Positions 1 through 8,265 of a stretch of DNA of 26,385 nucleotides are shown here, one piece after another. Within the stretch, counting starts at the first letter, position 1. Each line of letters starts with the position of its first letter. The stretch is from an uncultured Bacteroidales bacterium (lineage in GTDB: Bacteria > Bacteroidota > Bacteroidia > Bacteroidales > Muribaculaceae): the NCBI GenBank assembly GCA_905210435.1, contig CAJLWO010000039.1:1-26385 (forward strand), in the 5' to 3' direction. Below the pieces are notes generated by a model, which was given only the letters and a program-made list of their open reading frames with translations, was not told the DNA's origin and ran no database searches. A program made the translations under genes and the position numbers.

Positions 1-17
1 TCACCGTGTATCGGCTA

Positions 18-83
18 CCGGGCACACCTTCGCTATGTTTCGGTGTACCCGGTTATTGCTAAATCGGTATCCTGTCGGATACC
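18..83. repeat. Two small hairpins downstream of argC
   Basis: Two inverted repeats lie beyond the argC stop codon. The first has 11-base arms at 18-28 and 42-52 with one mismatch and a 13-base loop. The second has perfect 7-base arms at 66-72 and 77-83 with a 4-base loop. A third short palindrome with 5-base arms sits at 114-127. None is followed by a run of T on the minus strand, so they are not classic intrinsic terminators; they may be intergenic repeats or structure in the argC downstream RNA. Nothing else is recognised in positions 1-152. Confidence 0.4.
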
Positions 84-152
84 CGCCGATATTGACACCT
101 AAAGTAAACAGCATTGACTCGCGTCAAGTATTATGTCGTCTTAGACAATCTC

Positions 153-1130
153 TTAGAATGCCGAGGGCTTCAGTTGGAGGCCGGTGCGTTCCGACAGGCC
201 GAAGAGGAGGTTCATGTTGTGGACGGCGGTGCCCGATGCTCCTTTGAGGAGGTTGTCGATGACGGAGGTTATGAGCAGTTTGCCGTCGATTTTTTCGAGG
301 TGGATCACGCACTTGTTGGTGTTGACCACATCCTTGAGGTCGGGCTGCTTGTCGGTGATGAACGTGAACGAGTGGTCGCTGTAGGCCTCCTCGTAGAGCT
401 GGCGTATGGTGTCGAGGTCTTCGTCGATGTCGAGGTAGACAATGGCCATGATGCCGCGCGAGAAGCATCCGCGCACGGGCACGAAGTTGATTTCGGCGTC
501 GAAGTCGGGCTGAAGTTCGCGCATGGTCTGCGTGATTTCTGCCAGATGCTGGTGGCGGAATGGCTTGTAGACCGACACGTTGTCGTTGCGCCACGAATAG
601 TGCGACGTGGCCGACGGTTTCACTCCCGCGCCGGTGCTGCCGGTGATGGCGGTGACGTGGATGTCGTTTTTGATGAGCCGGTTTTTGGCCAGGGGGAGCA
701 GCGCGAGCTGTATGGCGGTGGCGAAGCAGCCGGGATTGGCCACATGCCTGGCTCCGCGCACCATCGGCTTGCGGTTGATTTCGGGAAGTCCGTATACGAA
801 GTCGTTGGCGGGATCGTCGTCGTGCAGACGGAAATCGTTGCTCAGGTCGATGATTTTCACATCGGCGGGAATATCGTTTTCCTTGATGAATGTGCGCGAC
901 TGGCCGTGGGGGGTGCAGAAGAATACTACGTCAATCTCTTCCCATGGCGTGGTGTCAGAGAACCGGAGGAATGTCTCCCCGATAAGTCCCTGATGTATGT
1001 CGGTCACCGGATTGCCGGCGTTGGAAGTGGAATGTACCCATGCCACTTCCACGTCGGGGTGATTGATGAGGAGGCGAAGCAGTTCGCCGGCGGTGTATCC
1101 CGCGCCTCCTATGATGCCTGCTCTTATCAT
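153..1130 (-). CDS. argC: N-acyl-gamma-glutamyl-phosphate reductase ArgC
   Basis: This 325-aa cytoplasmic enzyme performs the third step of ornithine/arginine synthesis, the NADPH-dependent reduction of N-acyl-glutamyl phosphate to the semialdehyde. The N-terminus carries the dinucleotide-binding glycine motif GGAGYTAGEL (residues 8-17). The active-site cysteine is in NPGCFATA (Cys135), and a GSTGAGVK-type loop follows. Length is close to the usual 310-350 aa. The start ATG at 1130 leaves 21 bases after the argG stop, so the two are almost certainly cotranscribed. In Bacteroides the pathway is known to use N-succinyl rather than N-acetyl intermediates, so the acyl group here may be succinyl; the sequence alone does not decide this. 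The next pathway gene (often argD in relatives) would lie off the left edge. Confidence 0.96.
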   Translation of the reverse strand: MIRAGIIGGAGYTAGELLRLLINHPDVEVAWVHSTSNAGNPVTDIHQGLIGETFLRFSDTTPWEEIDVVFFCTPHGQSRTFIKENDIPADVKIIDLSNDFRLHDDDPANDFVYGLPEINRKPMVRGARHVANPGCFATAIQLALLPLAKNRLIKNDIHVTAITGSTGAGVKPSATSHYSWRNDNVSVYKPFRHQHLAEITQTMRELQPDFDAEINFVPVRGCFSRGIMAIVYLDIDEDLDTIRQLYEEAYSDHSFTFITDKQPDLKDVVNTNKCVIHLEKIDGKLLITSVIDNLLKGASGTAVHNMNLLFGLSERTGLQLKPSAF

Positions 1131-1151
1131 TTTACAGATGGTATGAGGTGG

Positions 1152-2369
1152 TTACTTTTTGTTGTCGTCGCGGCCGTTGCGCTTTTGGATGTCGTGGTAT
1201 ATCTTCATCTGGTTGCCGAGGATTTTTGTGAATCCCTTGATGTCGTCGGCTGTCCATGCGCGCGAGAGCTCGCCGTATTCGCCGAACGAGGTCTTCATCA
1301 GGTCGTAGGGGCTGTCGACACCCACGAGGATGTAGCGGTAGGGCTTGAGGTCGACGATGACGCGGCCGGTGACGTTGCGCTGCGATTTCTCGAGGAATGC
1401 CTCGATGTCGCGCATCACGGGCTCGAGATACTGCGCTTCGTGCAGGAACATGCCGTACCATGTGCCGAGCTGGTCCTTCCAATACTGCTGCCACTTGGTG
1501 AGGGTGTGCTTCTCGAGCATCTTGTGGGCGGCGATGATGAGCAGCGGCGCGCCGGCCTCGAAGCCTACGCGGCCCTTGATGCCGATGATGGTGTCGCCGA
1601 TGTGCATGTCGCGGCCTATGGCGTAGGGTGCCACGAGTTCCTCGATTTTCTGTATTGCGGCTACCTTGTCGTCATATTTCTCGCCGTTGATTGCGGCTAT
1701 CTCGCCCTCCTTGAAGTCGATGGTCAGCGTGGTGTCGACCTTGGCTGTCATCTGGGTGGGATATGCCTCTTCGGGGAGGGTCTGGTCGGAGTGGAGTGTC
1801 TCTTTACCGCCTACCGATGTGCCCCACAATCCCTTGTTGATGGAGTATTCGAGCTTGGTGAAGTCGGCTTCGAAACCGTGCTCCTTGAGATAGTTGATTT
1901 CATACTCGCGGGTGAGGTTCATGTCGCGGGTAGGGGTGATTATTTCGATTTCGGGAGCGAGTATCTGGAATGTGAGGTCGAAACGTATCTGGTCGTTGCC
2001 GGCGCTCGTAGAGCCGTGGGCCACGCAGTCGGCGCCGATTTCCTTGGCGTATTCGATGATGGCGATGGCCTGGAATATACGTTCCGACGAGACGGATATG
2101 GGGTATGTGCCGTTGCGGAGCACATTGCCGAATATCATGTATTTGATGGAGCGTTCGTAGTATTCCTTAGTGATGTCGAGGCTCACATGCTTCACCGCAC
2201 CGAGGGCGAGTGCGCGTCGCTCTATCTCCTTGAGTTCGTCGGCCGAGAAGCCGCCGGTGTTGGCGATGGCGGTGTATACATCGTAACCGCATTCCTCCGA
2301 AAGATATTTCACGGCGTAGGAGGTGTCGAGTCCTCCCGAGAATGCCAATACTACTTTTTTCTTTTCCAT
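1152..2369 (-). CDS. argG: Argininosuccinate synthase ArgG
   Basis: ArgG joins citrulline and aspartate using ATP to give argininosuccinate, the penultimate step of arginine synthesis. The PP-loop ATP-binding motif AFSGGLDTS is at residues 9-17, immediately after the start, which fixes the start at the ATG at 2369 (405 aa). The frame stays open for about 490 bases upstream, but that extension overlaps the GNAT gene and looks non-coding. Length agrees with the family (about 400 aa). It lies 77 bases after the GNAT gene and 21 bases before argC in the same direction. As usual for Bacteroidota there is no clear Shine-Dalgarno sequence. Expected to be repressed by the ArgR encoded just upstream. 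Confidence 0.96.
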   Translation of the reverse strand: MEKKKVVLAFSGGLDTSYAVKYLSEECGYDVYTAIANTGGFSADELKEIERRALALGAVKHVSLDITKEYYERSIKYMIFGNVLRNGTYPISVSSERIFQAIAIIEYAKEIGADCVAHGSTSAGNDQIRFDLTFQILAPEIEIITPTRDMNLTREYEINYLKEHGFEADFTKLEYSINKGLWGTSVGGKETLHSDQTLPEEAYPTQMTAKVDTTLTIDFKEGEIAAINGEKYDDKVAAIQKIEELVAPYAIGRDMHIGDTIIGIKGRVGFEAGAPLLIIAAHKMLEKHTLTKWQQYWKDQLGTWYGMFLHEAQYLEPVMRDIEAFLEKSQRNVTGRVIVDLKPYRYILVGVDSPYDLMKTSFGEYGELSRAWTADDIKGFTKILGNQMKIYHDIQKRNGRDDNKK

Positions 2370-2446
2370 ATTCTTGTTTAGTTTTTGAGTCTGTTGATAT
2401 AATGCGGCCGCGGGGCCTTTTGTTTGCATGGCGTGGCGCGTGGCGA

Positions 2447-3037
2447 TTATTTTTCGGCCTGCGCGTCGGCTGCCAGCATGGGGTGATATTTTGTTTCGGC
2501 GGGGTCGAAGAGGAGTCCGGTGCAAAGGCATTTGTGGCCGCCGTTGCGCTGGAGTATGTCGTAGTTGACGCAGCTTTCGCATCCGCGCCAGAATGCCTCG
2601 TCGGTGGTGAGCTCGTCGAAGGTGACGGGGCGGTAGCCGAGCTCGAAGTTCATCTTCATGACGGCCGCGCCTGTGGTGAGTGAGAATATTTTTGCCTGGG
2701 GGAACATCTCTCGCGAGAGTTCGAAAATTCGTCGCTTTATTCGCTTGGCTACGCCGTGATTGCGAAATTCGTCGGCGACGATGAGTCCGGAATTGGCCAC
2801 AAACTGTTTGTTGCTCCAGCTTTCGATATAGCTGAAGCCGGCAAACCGGTCGCCACACAATGCTATCACAGCTTTGTGTTCAAGCATTTTCTGCTTTACA
2901 TACTCGGGCGAGCGCTTGGCTATACCCGTGCCGCGCACTTTGGCCGCGCGGTTGATGGTGTCGAGGATTTCATCCACGTATTTCACATGTTCCTCGGTTG
3001 AAACTACTACGTCAATCTTTTGTGAAGATTCTTCCAT
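2447..3037 (-). CDS. GNAT acyltransferase of the arginine operon, probable N-acylglutamate synthase
   Basis: This 196-aa protein has the GNAT acyl-CoA-binding signature: a beta-strand with GLIVADEFRNHGVAKRIKRRIF-type motif A near residues 104-125, followed by a helix and the region LTTGAAVMKMNFELGYRPV. The C-terminal third contains several cysteines (near CESC and CLC), unusual for a small GNAT. It is the first gene of the GNAT-argG-argC unit, with its own predicted promoter at 3117-3148. By position it is the best candidate for the first pathway step, acylation of glutamate. From memory, genetic work in Bacteroides thetaiotaomicron assigned that role to a GNAT in the equivalent gene order, with succinylglutamate as likely product. 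The function is inferred from context; the fold is seen in the sequence. Confidence 0.85.
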   Translation of the reverse strand: MEESSQKIDVVVSTEEHVKYVDEILDTINRAAKVRGTGIAKRSPEYVKQKMLEHKAVIALCGDRFAGFSYIESWSNKQFVANSGLIVADEFRNHGVAKRIKRRIFELSREMFPQAKIFSLTTGAAVMKMNFELGYRPVTFDELTTDEAFWRGCESCVNYDILQRNGGHKCLCTGLLFDPAETKYHPMLAADAQAEK

Positions 3038-3116
3038 TTCGTTCTTTTTCTGCTTGTTGACTCTTTTATACCTGAGTCTTGTCCTATTTTAATTTATATA
3101 TTATTGAAAAATTATG

Positions 3117-3148
3117 CAAAAATACGCTTTTTCTGCCTATTTTACAAC
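3117..3148 (-). promoter_or_regulatory. Predicted promoter of GNAT-argG-argC
   Basis: Read on the minus strand, TATTTTTG (3124-3117) fits the Bacteroidales -7 element TAnnTTTG. A GTTG (3148-3145) lies 20 bases upstream, one base off the -33 TTTG consensus. It would give a leader of about 70 bases before the GNAT start. The surrounding AT-rich sequence is a plausible site for ArgR, but I could not identify a convincing ARG box. Confidence 0.5.
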
Positions 3149-3229
3149 TATTTTCCCTTGCACTCCTATTAATTTATCACAAAAGTGTTAAATGTAAAAA
3201 TCAGTCGCGAAGTTTGCCCGTGAACTCCC

Positions 3230-3757
3230 TTACGCATGATTCTGTCTGTCTTCAAAATAGTGCTGCCCGGCTTTCATGACCTCAGGCGGTAAAAATCCGC
3301 ACAGCAGGGCGTACAGCTCCTTGCGGGGAGTTCCCTCGGCTATTACGGCAAACACAGTGTCGGCGCCCGGGATTGTACCCAATATAAGCGGCGACTCCAG
3401 CAGGTCAAGGTCGTAGGCAAGTCCGGAAGCGTATCCGTTGCGGGTCTTGATTACCATTATGTTGCCCGACAGTGATACCGAGATGGCCGCAGGATGGAGC
3501 GCTGACTGCACGGTGGCGCATTCGCGCTCGTATTCCGGCTCTCCTGATGTCTGGCTCCCTGAAACCACATAGCGGTAGCCCCCGAGATCGTTGGCCACTT
3601 TTATCGTCCGCAATTTTTTTAGGTCGCGCGACAATGTGGCCTGAGTCACTATATATCCTCTTATCGCCAGTTGTTTAAGCAACTCGTCCTGGCAACTGAT
3701 ATTATTATGTGATAATATCTCTACTATTGCTGAAAGCCTTGTCATCCTACTTCTCAT
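3230..3757 (-). CDS. argR: Arginine repressor ArgR
   Basis: ArgR is the hexameric DNA-binding sensor of arginine. This copy is 175 aa, slightly longer than the usual 150-160. The N-terminal winged helix contains the recognition-helix signature SRDLKKL (residues 43-49). The C-terminal oligomerisation and arginine-binding domain contains GTIPGADT (127-134), which corresponds to the family GT(I/L)xGDDT motif with alanine at one of the acidic positions. The start at 3757 is an ATG; a second in-frame ATG at 3745 (residue 5) is also possible. It precedes the arginine synthesis genes in the same direction with a 192-base gap that holds a separate promoter, so it probably controls itself and the downstream unit. 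Confidence 0.95.
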   Translation of the reverse strand: MRSRMTRLSAIVEILSHNNISCQDELLKQLAIRGYIVTQATLSRDLKKLRTIKVANDLGGYRYVVSGSQTSGEPEYERECATVQSALHPAAISVSLSGNIMVIKTRNGYASGLAYDLDLLESPLILGTIPGADTVFAVIAEGTPRKELYALLCGFLPPEVMKAGQHYFEDRQNHA

Positions 3758-3785
3758 AGCATGCGTTTAGTTGATAAATATTTTG

Positions 3786-3815
3786 CAAAAATAGTAAAAA
3801 TATATCAAAAACAAA
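3786..3815 (-). promoter_or_regulatory. Predicted promoter of argR
   Basis: On the minus strand TATTTTTG (3793-3786) matches the -7 consensus TAnnTTTG, and TTTG (3815-3812) lies 18 bases upstream, close to the usual 19-21. The leader to the argR ATG would be about 25 bases. The region around and upstream (3765-3855) is very AT-rich with imperfect palindromic patches, compatible with autoregulation by ArgR, although no clear operator can be named. Confidence 0.55.
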
Positions 3816-3929
3816 TAATAAATGGTATTTATTTTATCAATTAGTTATAAAACGGCTTATTTCGCTGAATATTTGCTATGTTTTTTTTGAACGAAAATAT
3901 ATCCATGTGTATCTGATACCGTGCCATGT

Positions 3930-5672
3930 TCATTCGCCGAACAGCAGCATGCGGTCGCGCTTGGCTGCCGGCCCGGTTATTTCCTGCGGTATGAATTTCC
4001 AGTTGTCATTACGCTCGGCCTTTACCTCGGGATGCTCCGTGATGTATTCCATCAGATAATAGCGTAGGTCTTTGTCAGTAGAGCCGAGTATGCGCTTCGG
4101 CAGTTCCTCTACGGGTATGCCGGCGCCCTGCGTGAGCAGGTTGCCGCCGCCGTTGCCGCGGTAGGAGTTGGCGGCTACTTTGTATGTTGCGTCGGGGTCG
4201 AAAGCGCTGCCGTCGGCCATCGACAGGATTGTGATTTTCTCACCGCGTGGCTTGGTCACGTCGACGGTGTAGTTGATTCCTGCGGCTGAGTCGAAATTGT
4301 ACGACGGATAGCGGAATCCGGTATGTGTCATGTCGTCGCTGCCGCCATTGTCGCGCAGGCGCAGCAGATGGTCGTCGGGCGATTGCATGGTGTTGGTCCA
4401 CAAGTCATACGACATCTCCAGGTAATCCTTTATTTCGCGTCCCGTAAGAGCCATCGTGTAGAGCATGTTCTCATATTTGTAGAGGTTGAACATGTCGCTT
4501 ACGTGAATGTCGCCTTCGGCTATCGTGGCGTCAAACGAGAGCGGTGCGGCGAATGATATGTCGGCACCCGATATCGCGAGCTGAAGTCGGTGTATGAGGT
4601 CGATGAACGCCGACGGCCCGAAATAGGCGTCGCGTGTGCTCATTGTCGAATCGATGTGGCCTATGCGCCGCGATACGAATTTCTCCACCTCCCGGCGCTC
4701 CGGTGCGAACCGGCTCATGAATGCCGGGTCGGGAGCAAAGCGGTCCATATCCTCGAGTTGCGGTGAGAGGGAGAGGAGGGTGACATTCCCGTCGTCAGCC
4801 ACGTCGAATGTAGCCGTGACTGCGGCGACTCTGTTGGCGTTGTTGGCCGGGTTGACTACAACGACTTTTTCTCCGGCGTCATTGGTTATCGTTTCGTTGA
4901 AGGGGGAGTGGTCGTGACCCATCATGACGATGTCAAATCCCGGCACGTGCTTTGCCACGAGCAGCGATGCGTTCTCCACCGTATTGCCCGTAGTCTTGGT
5001 GGAATCCCGTCCGGAGTGGAAAAGCCCGACGGTGAGGTCGGGACGTTCCGTTTCCTTTACGTGCTTCACCCACTTTGATGCGGTCGATTCCATGTCGTCG
5101 AAACGCAGTCCGCTCCACAGGTTTTCGGGGAGCCAGCCCGGGATGGCGGGGGTGAGCAGTCCGATTACGGCTATGCGCACGCCGTCGCGCTCTATGACGG
5201 TGTAGGGCGCGAGATACGGTTCGCCTGTTTCTGCGCATACCACATTGGCGCCGAGTGTGGGCGACTTTTTCTGCGCAATCCAGCGGTCGTACACCTTGTG
5301 GCCCGTCTCCACGTCGTGGTTGCCGATTGTCCCGGCGTCATATCCCATGAAGTCCGTCATCTGCGACGCAATATGCACTGCCGCCGTGTCGATGTAGTTG
5401 TAGTAGTAGACCGTAGGCTGTCCCTGCAGTATGTCGCCGTTGTCGAGAAGCACCACATGGCCGTCGCCCATAGCGCCGCGCACCGAGTCGACATAGCTGC
5501 ATACGCGCGCCAGCGACCCTTTGGCGGGCGTTCGGTTTATGAAATCTTCAGGATAGTAATTTCCATGCACGTCGGAGGTCTCGATAAGTTTTACCTCGAC
5601 GGTGCGTGCCTCGGCCTGTATGACAAGGAGACAGCCCGTGCAGGCAAGTATAGCCGGAAGTCGTTTTATCAT
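3930..5672 (-). CDS. Exported 5'-nucleotidase / 2',3'-cyclic phosphodiesterase family metallophosphatase
   Basis: This 580-aa protein belongs to the calcineurin-like metallophosphatases fused to a 5'-nucleotidase C-terminal domain, which release phosphate from nucleotides outside the cytoplasm. Residues 1-22 form a signal peptide ending in QAEA. The metal-binding motifs are in order: DVHGNY (Asp34, His36), DNGDILQG (77-84), GNHD (117-120), a histidine in LFHSGRD (His219), and GHDH (252-255). The C-terminal domain has the substrate-pocket motif NSYRGNGGGN, typical of nucleotide-binding members. The length fits the family. Exact substrate (AMP, cyclic nucleotides or UDP-sugars) cannot be read from the sequence. 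It stands alone, 172 bases before argR and about 200 bases after the DUF1294 gene, with the inverted-repeat element in that gap. Confidence 0.92.
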   Translation of the reverse strand: MIKRLPAILACTGCLLVIQAEARTVEVKLIETSDVHGNYYPEDFINRTPAKGSLARVCSYVDSVRGAMGDGHVVLLDNGDILQGQPTVYYYNYIDTAAVHIASQMTDFMGYDAGTIGNHDVETGHKVYDRWIAQKKSPTLGANVVCAETGEPYLAPYTVIERDGVRIAVIGLLTPAIPGWLPENLWSGLRFDDMESTASKWVKHVKETERPDLTVGLFHSGRDSTKTTGNTVENASLLVAKHVPGFDIVMMGHDHSPFNETITNDAGEKVVVVNPANNANRVAAVTATFDVADDGNVTLLSLSPQLEDMDRFAPDPAFMSRFAPERREVEKFVSRRIGHIDSTMSTRDAYFGPSAFIDLIHRLQLAISGADISFAAPLSFDATIAEGDIHVSDMFNLYKYENMLYTMALTGREIKDYLEMSYDLWTNTMQSPDDHLLRLRDNGGSDDMTHTGFRYPSYNFDSAAGINYTVDVTKPRGEKITILSMADGSAFDPDATYKVAANSYRGNGGGNLLTQGAGIPVEELPKRILGSTDKDLRYYLMEYITEHPEVKAERNDNWKFIPQEITGPAAKRDRMLLFGE

Positions 5673-5736
5673 TTTTTACAAAAATTATATGGAGATAAAC
5701 TATTCAGCGATACAGACTTATTGGTTACTAACGGAT

Positions 5737-5817
5737 TGTAGGGCTGCACCCCGGTGCAGCCGCTGTTGAAATCCCTCCACAGCATCTGTTTCGGCTGCAC
5801 CGGGGGGCAGCCCTACA
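5737..5817. repeat. REP/MITE-like inverted repeat element
   Basis: Two 25-base arms (5737-5761 and 5793-5817) are inverted copies with one mismatch, separated by 31 bases. The left arm is itself a near-perfect palindrome (ggctgcacc / ggtgcagcc around a 2-base centre). The GC-rich core contrasts with its AT-rich surroundings. On RNA it could fold into one long hairpin or two small ones. It sits between the end of the 5.9-22 kb operon and the 5'-nucleotidase gene, so it could attenuate or terminate read-through, although no T run follows on the minus strand. It resembles intergenic palindromic repeats common in Bacteroidales genomes. Confidence 0.7.
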
Positions 5818-5875
5818 CTGATAATTAACACTATAATCCGGACGTGTCTTCTGAATATCTATATCCTCTGAATAT

Positions 5876-6142
5876 TTATACAAATGCGTCTCTGAGCAGG
5901 TAGACTCCGAGAGTGAAAGCGATGAGCATGAGAGGTACGAGTATCACCAGCAGGGTGTTTTTGAGCCTGTTGCCGAACAGCAGCATTCCCATAAGTGAGC
6001 CGAACGGGGCTATCACGCCGGTAATTGCCATTAGTGCGGTAGGATAATGGCTTTTGCCCGACTTCACGCGCATTTTTTCCGCGCCGTTGAGTATGAACGC
6101 GTAGATGCTTAATATTCCTGTGACTATAAGAAGAGCTTCCAT
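5876..6142 (-). CDS. DUF1294-family small membrane protein
   Basis: An 88-aa protein with three likely membrane helices (about residues 3-19, 34-56 and 64-83). The pattern of a first helix, a charged EKMRVKSGKS loop, then a glycine-rich APFGSLMGMLLFGNRLKN stretch matches DUF1294, a family of small integral membrane proteins of unknown function. The glycine-plus-loop region before the third helix is the conserved core. It is the last co-directional gene of the long operon, 39 bases after the 373-aa gene. Its family is widespread and not otherwise tied to SrfB/SrfC, so it may be a bystander reading through from the operon. Confidence 0.8.
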   Translation of the reverse strand: MEALLIVTGILSIYAFILNGAEKMRVKSGKSHYPTALMAITGVIAPFGSLMGMLLFGNRLKNTLLVILVPLMLIAFTLGVYLLRDAFV

Positions 6143-6181
6143 AATGTCGATAGTGTGCGGTATAAATGTTTAATCATAAAA

Positions 6182-7303
6182 TTAGTCGATGTCGGTGACT
6201 ACGGCGCCCCAGATGGTCAGTGCTGCCAGTCCGGCGGCAAGTATACCGAGAATAAGCGCGAGCCACGGACTCGATGTGCTCCTGCGTTCGGTGTAAACGA
6301 CGGCATATTCGTCCTCGCCGGGCTCGATTACGATGTCGGCGTCGGCGTAGACGGGCTGTTCCGGAGCATCGTTGATATGTGACTTGACGGCGCTTCCGTC
6401 GGCGAAATCGTTGCCGGCAAGATATACGCAGCCTGTGTCGTCGGTAGTGACCTCGGTCTGTTTTCCTCTGTTCTGGGTGAGGGTGGCTGTGCGGCCGGTT
6501 ATCGGTTTGCCGTCGCAGCCGATGAACTGTATCTTGAGCGTACGCTCTCCACAGATTATCTCTTCCTCCTCCCCGGTCTTCTCCTCGGGTGTTTCGGGAA
6601 CTTCCGGCCTGTCGGCAGCGATATGCGGTTTGCGCGGTTCGGCTGTCGTCATGTCGAATGTGTACACGGTCTGGCCGGAGACTACTGTCAGCGTCAGCCT
6701 GCGGCTGAACGACGGAACTTCGATATAAAGTTCCGAGCCCGGAGTGAGTTTGCCGAAATATTTCTCACCTTTACCGTCGAGCTGATGGTGAAGCACTGTG
6801 CCGTTGCGGTGGATGTCGAACGGCAGATTTACCATCGGCTTGCCGTTCTCGATGAAACGTACTGTCGTGTCCTGGCTTTCGGCGGGAAGCTGCCAGCTTA
6901 TGTCGGTCAGCGGTGCCTGCGTGGGGAAACTGTAGCCCCATGCGGTAAGCATCACGTGATATTGGCCGTCGGGCGTGACGGTGTAATACACGCTTGCCTC
7001 CGACGGGATGGAGTAGACGGCCTGCTTGAGCCGCTCGTTGGTGCCGAGTTTTTTCTCCCCTATGGCCTTCAGGCGCATGAACTCGGTTATTACGGCCTGT
7101 TTGTCATAATTGTCGGCCTGCGTGAAGTTGCGCCATGTGTAGTCGTTGGGCAATGTCCACTGGAGTATGCCGCCGAAGCCTGCCTCCCATTTGGCGAATA
7201 TCATCTCTTCAGGCGCAAGGAGGCGGCTCATTGCGTCGTACACTTTCTCGTAACCCTCTTTGATGAGCGGTCGCAGTTCGTTATAGTGGATTTGTACTCT
7301 CAT
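6182..7303 (-). CDS. Tail-anchored protein with C-terminal beta-domain, operon member
   Basis: A 373-aa protein with no named homologue that I recognise. Residues 1-100 are mixed helical and start with no signal peptide; residues 100-220 look beta-rich. An acidic linker (about 231-250, Pro/Glu-rich) leads to a compact beta-domain (253-340) resembling the Ig-like/prealbumin-like folds used for protein-protein contacts, with two cysteines (C251, C263). One hydrophobic helix (346-366) lies just before the short C-terminal tail VTDID. This is the layout of a tail-anchored protein whose bulk stays in the cytoplasm. It lies 29 bases after the 306-aa gene and 39 before the DUF1294 gene. A scaffold or adaptor for the neighbouring NTPases is a reasonable guess, not a demonstrated role. 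Confidence 0.8.
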   Translation of the reverse strand: MRVQIHYNELRPLIKEGYEKVYDAMSRLLAPEEMIFAKWEAGFGGILQWTLPNDYTWRNFTQADNYDKQAVITEFMRLKAIGEKKLGTNERLKQAVYSIPSEASVYYTVTPDGQYHVMLTAWGYSFPTQAPLTDISWQLPAESQDTTVRFIENGKPMVNLPFDIHRNGTVLHHQLDGKGEKYFGKLTPGSELYIEVPSFSRRLTLTVVSGQTVYTFDMTTAEPRKPHIAADRPEVPETPEEKTGEEEEIICGERTLKIQFIGCDGKPITGRTATLTQNRGKQTEVTTDDTGCVYLAGNDFADGSAVKSHINDAPEQPVYADADIVIEPGEDEYAVVYTERRSTSSPWLALILGILAAGLAALTIWGAVVTDID

Positions 7304-7332
7304 TGTCGGAGTTGTTTTGGGGTCTTGTTATT

Positions 7333-8253
7333 TTAATTGTTATCAGTGGCCTCGTTATCATTGTAGCCGGCATCTGCATTGTCATCACCGAGCATGAGGC
7401 CTATTTCCCTGCGTATATCTTCCGTGCGGCTTCGCGGAGTCTTGTCAAGCTCCTTGCTATACCGGTCATAGAGCGAGGCGAGATAGCGGAACTGCTGTAT
7501 GGCCTGAATGTTGGCGGCATTCTGCTCCGTTACGTTGGCTATCTCCATTTTGGCGAGGTTATCCCCTTTGGGATTGTCGCGGAATGAATCGGTAGCTGCG
7601 TCAATATCTTTGATAAGACGGTCAAAAGCCTCTGTTGCCTGGCGGTAAGCGGTGATTCTGTTATAGAGACTGTCTATCTGGTTTGACTGGGTTCCGGTAA
7701 GCATTCCGCCGGCCGCGTCAATGATGGCGAATATGTTTTTTTCGGCATTACCGATCAGACTGTCGCTGAAAGGCTGCGTATCGAAATCGCGGCTTTGGCG
7801 GTACATGCCGGTTATGCTTATGAACATGTCGATGGTGTCGGCCTGCGCTTTGATGGCGTCGGAATATGGTGCGAGACTGCGTAATTCCGTCGATTCCCTT
7901 TTCAGTGCGTTGAGGTCGGCGCTGTCGAAATCCGTGTCCCTGAAACTTTGATGCGACTTTATGCCCGCTTCGGCGTATGGTAGCGCGGCAGTCAGCGCGG
8001 CCTGCATCGTCAGGTTGTCGTCGGAAAGGGTTTTGACCTCCCTCTTCAACGCGTTTTTCTCGGCTGTCAGTTTTTCAATCAGTGCGTTTGCTTCGGCCAA
8101 CTTCTCTTCTGCAGTCGGAGAGGCCTCGGCGGCGATGCTGTCAGTCGAGGCGTCGTCGGCCGTCGGCACGGTGGTGGTCGCATTCGCGTCCGCTGTTGCT
8201 GCCGATATTGTCAGCAGCGAGGCCGTTAATATGCCTGTTAGTCCGTATTTCAT
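7333..8253 (-). CDS. Exported coiled-coil protein, operon member
   Basis: A 306-aa unrecognised protein. Residues 1-24 are a likely signal peptide (hydrophobic stretch then ATADANA). An alanine/threonine/aspartate-rich low-complexity segment follows (25-48), then a heptad-like coiled coil (about 50-90, EEKLAEANALIEKLTAEK). The remainder is alpha-helical without cysteine or obvious catalytic residues, and the C-terminus is acidic (DDNADAGYNDNE). It would act outside the inner membrane. The 12-base gap after the 297-aa gene suggests tight coupling. The two proteins share size, an extracytoplasmic location and a helical character, so they may form a complex there. Confidence 0.82.
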   Translation of the reverse strand: MKYGLTGILTASLLTISAATADANATTTVPTADDASTDSIAAEASPTAEEKLAEANALIEKLTAEKNALKREVKTLSDDNLTMQAALTAALPYAEAGIKSHQSFRDTDFDSADLNALKRESTELRSLAPYSDAIKAQADTIDMFISITGMYRQSRDFDTQPFSDSLIGNAEKNIFAIIDAAGGMLTGTQSNQIDSLYNRITAYRQATEAFDRLIKDIDAATDSFRDNPKGDNLAKMEIANVTEQNAANIQAIQQFRYLASLYDRYSKELDKTPRSRTEDIRREIGLMLGDDNADAGYNDNEATDNN

Positions 8254-8265
8254 TCTGACGCCGGT

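Noticed and set aside
114..2381. A 755-codon open frame on the plus strand opposite argC and argG
   Set aside because: It lies antisense to two unmistakable enzymes, has Val/Asp/Glu-rich low-information composition and no family motif; long antisense frames are expected from the codon bias of the real genes.
3758..3929. Arginine boxes in front of argR
   Set aside because: The region is AT-rich with imperfect palindromes, but none is close enough to the known ARG box pattern to be called; only the promoter is reported.
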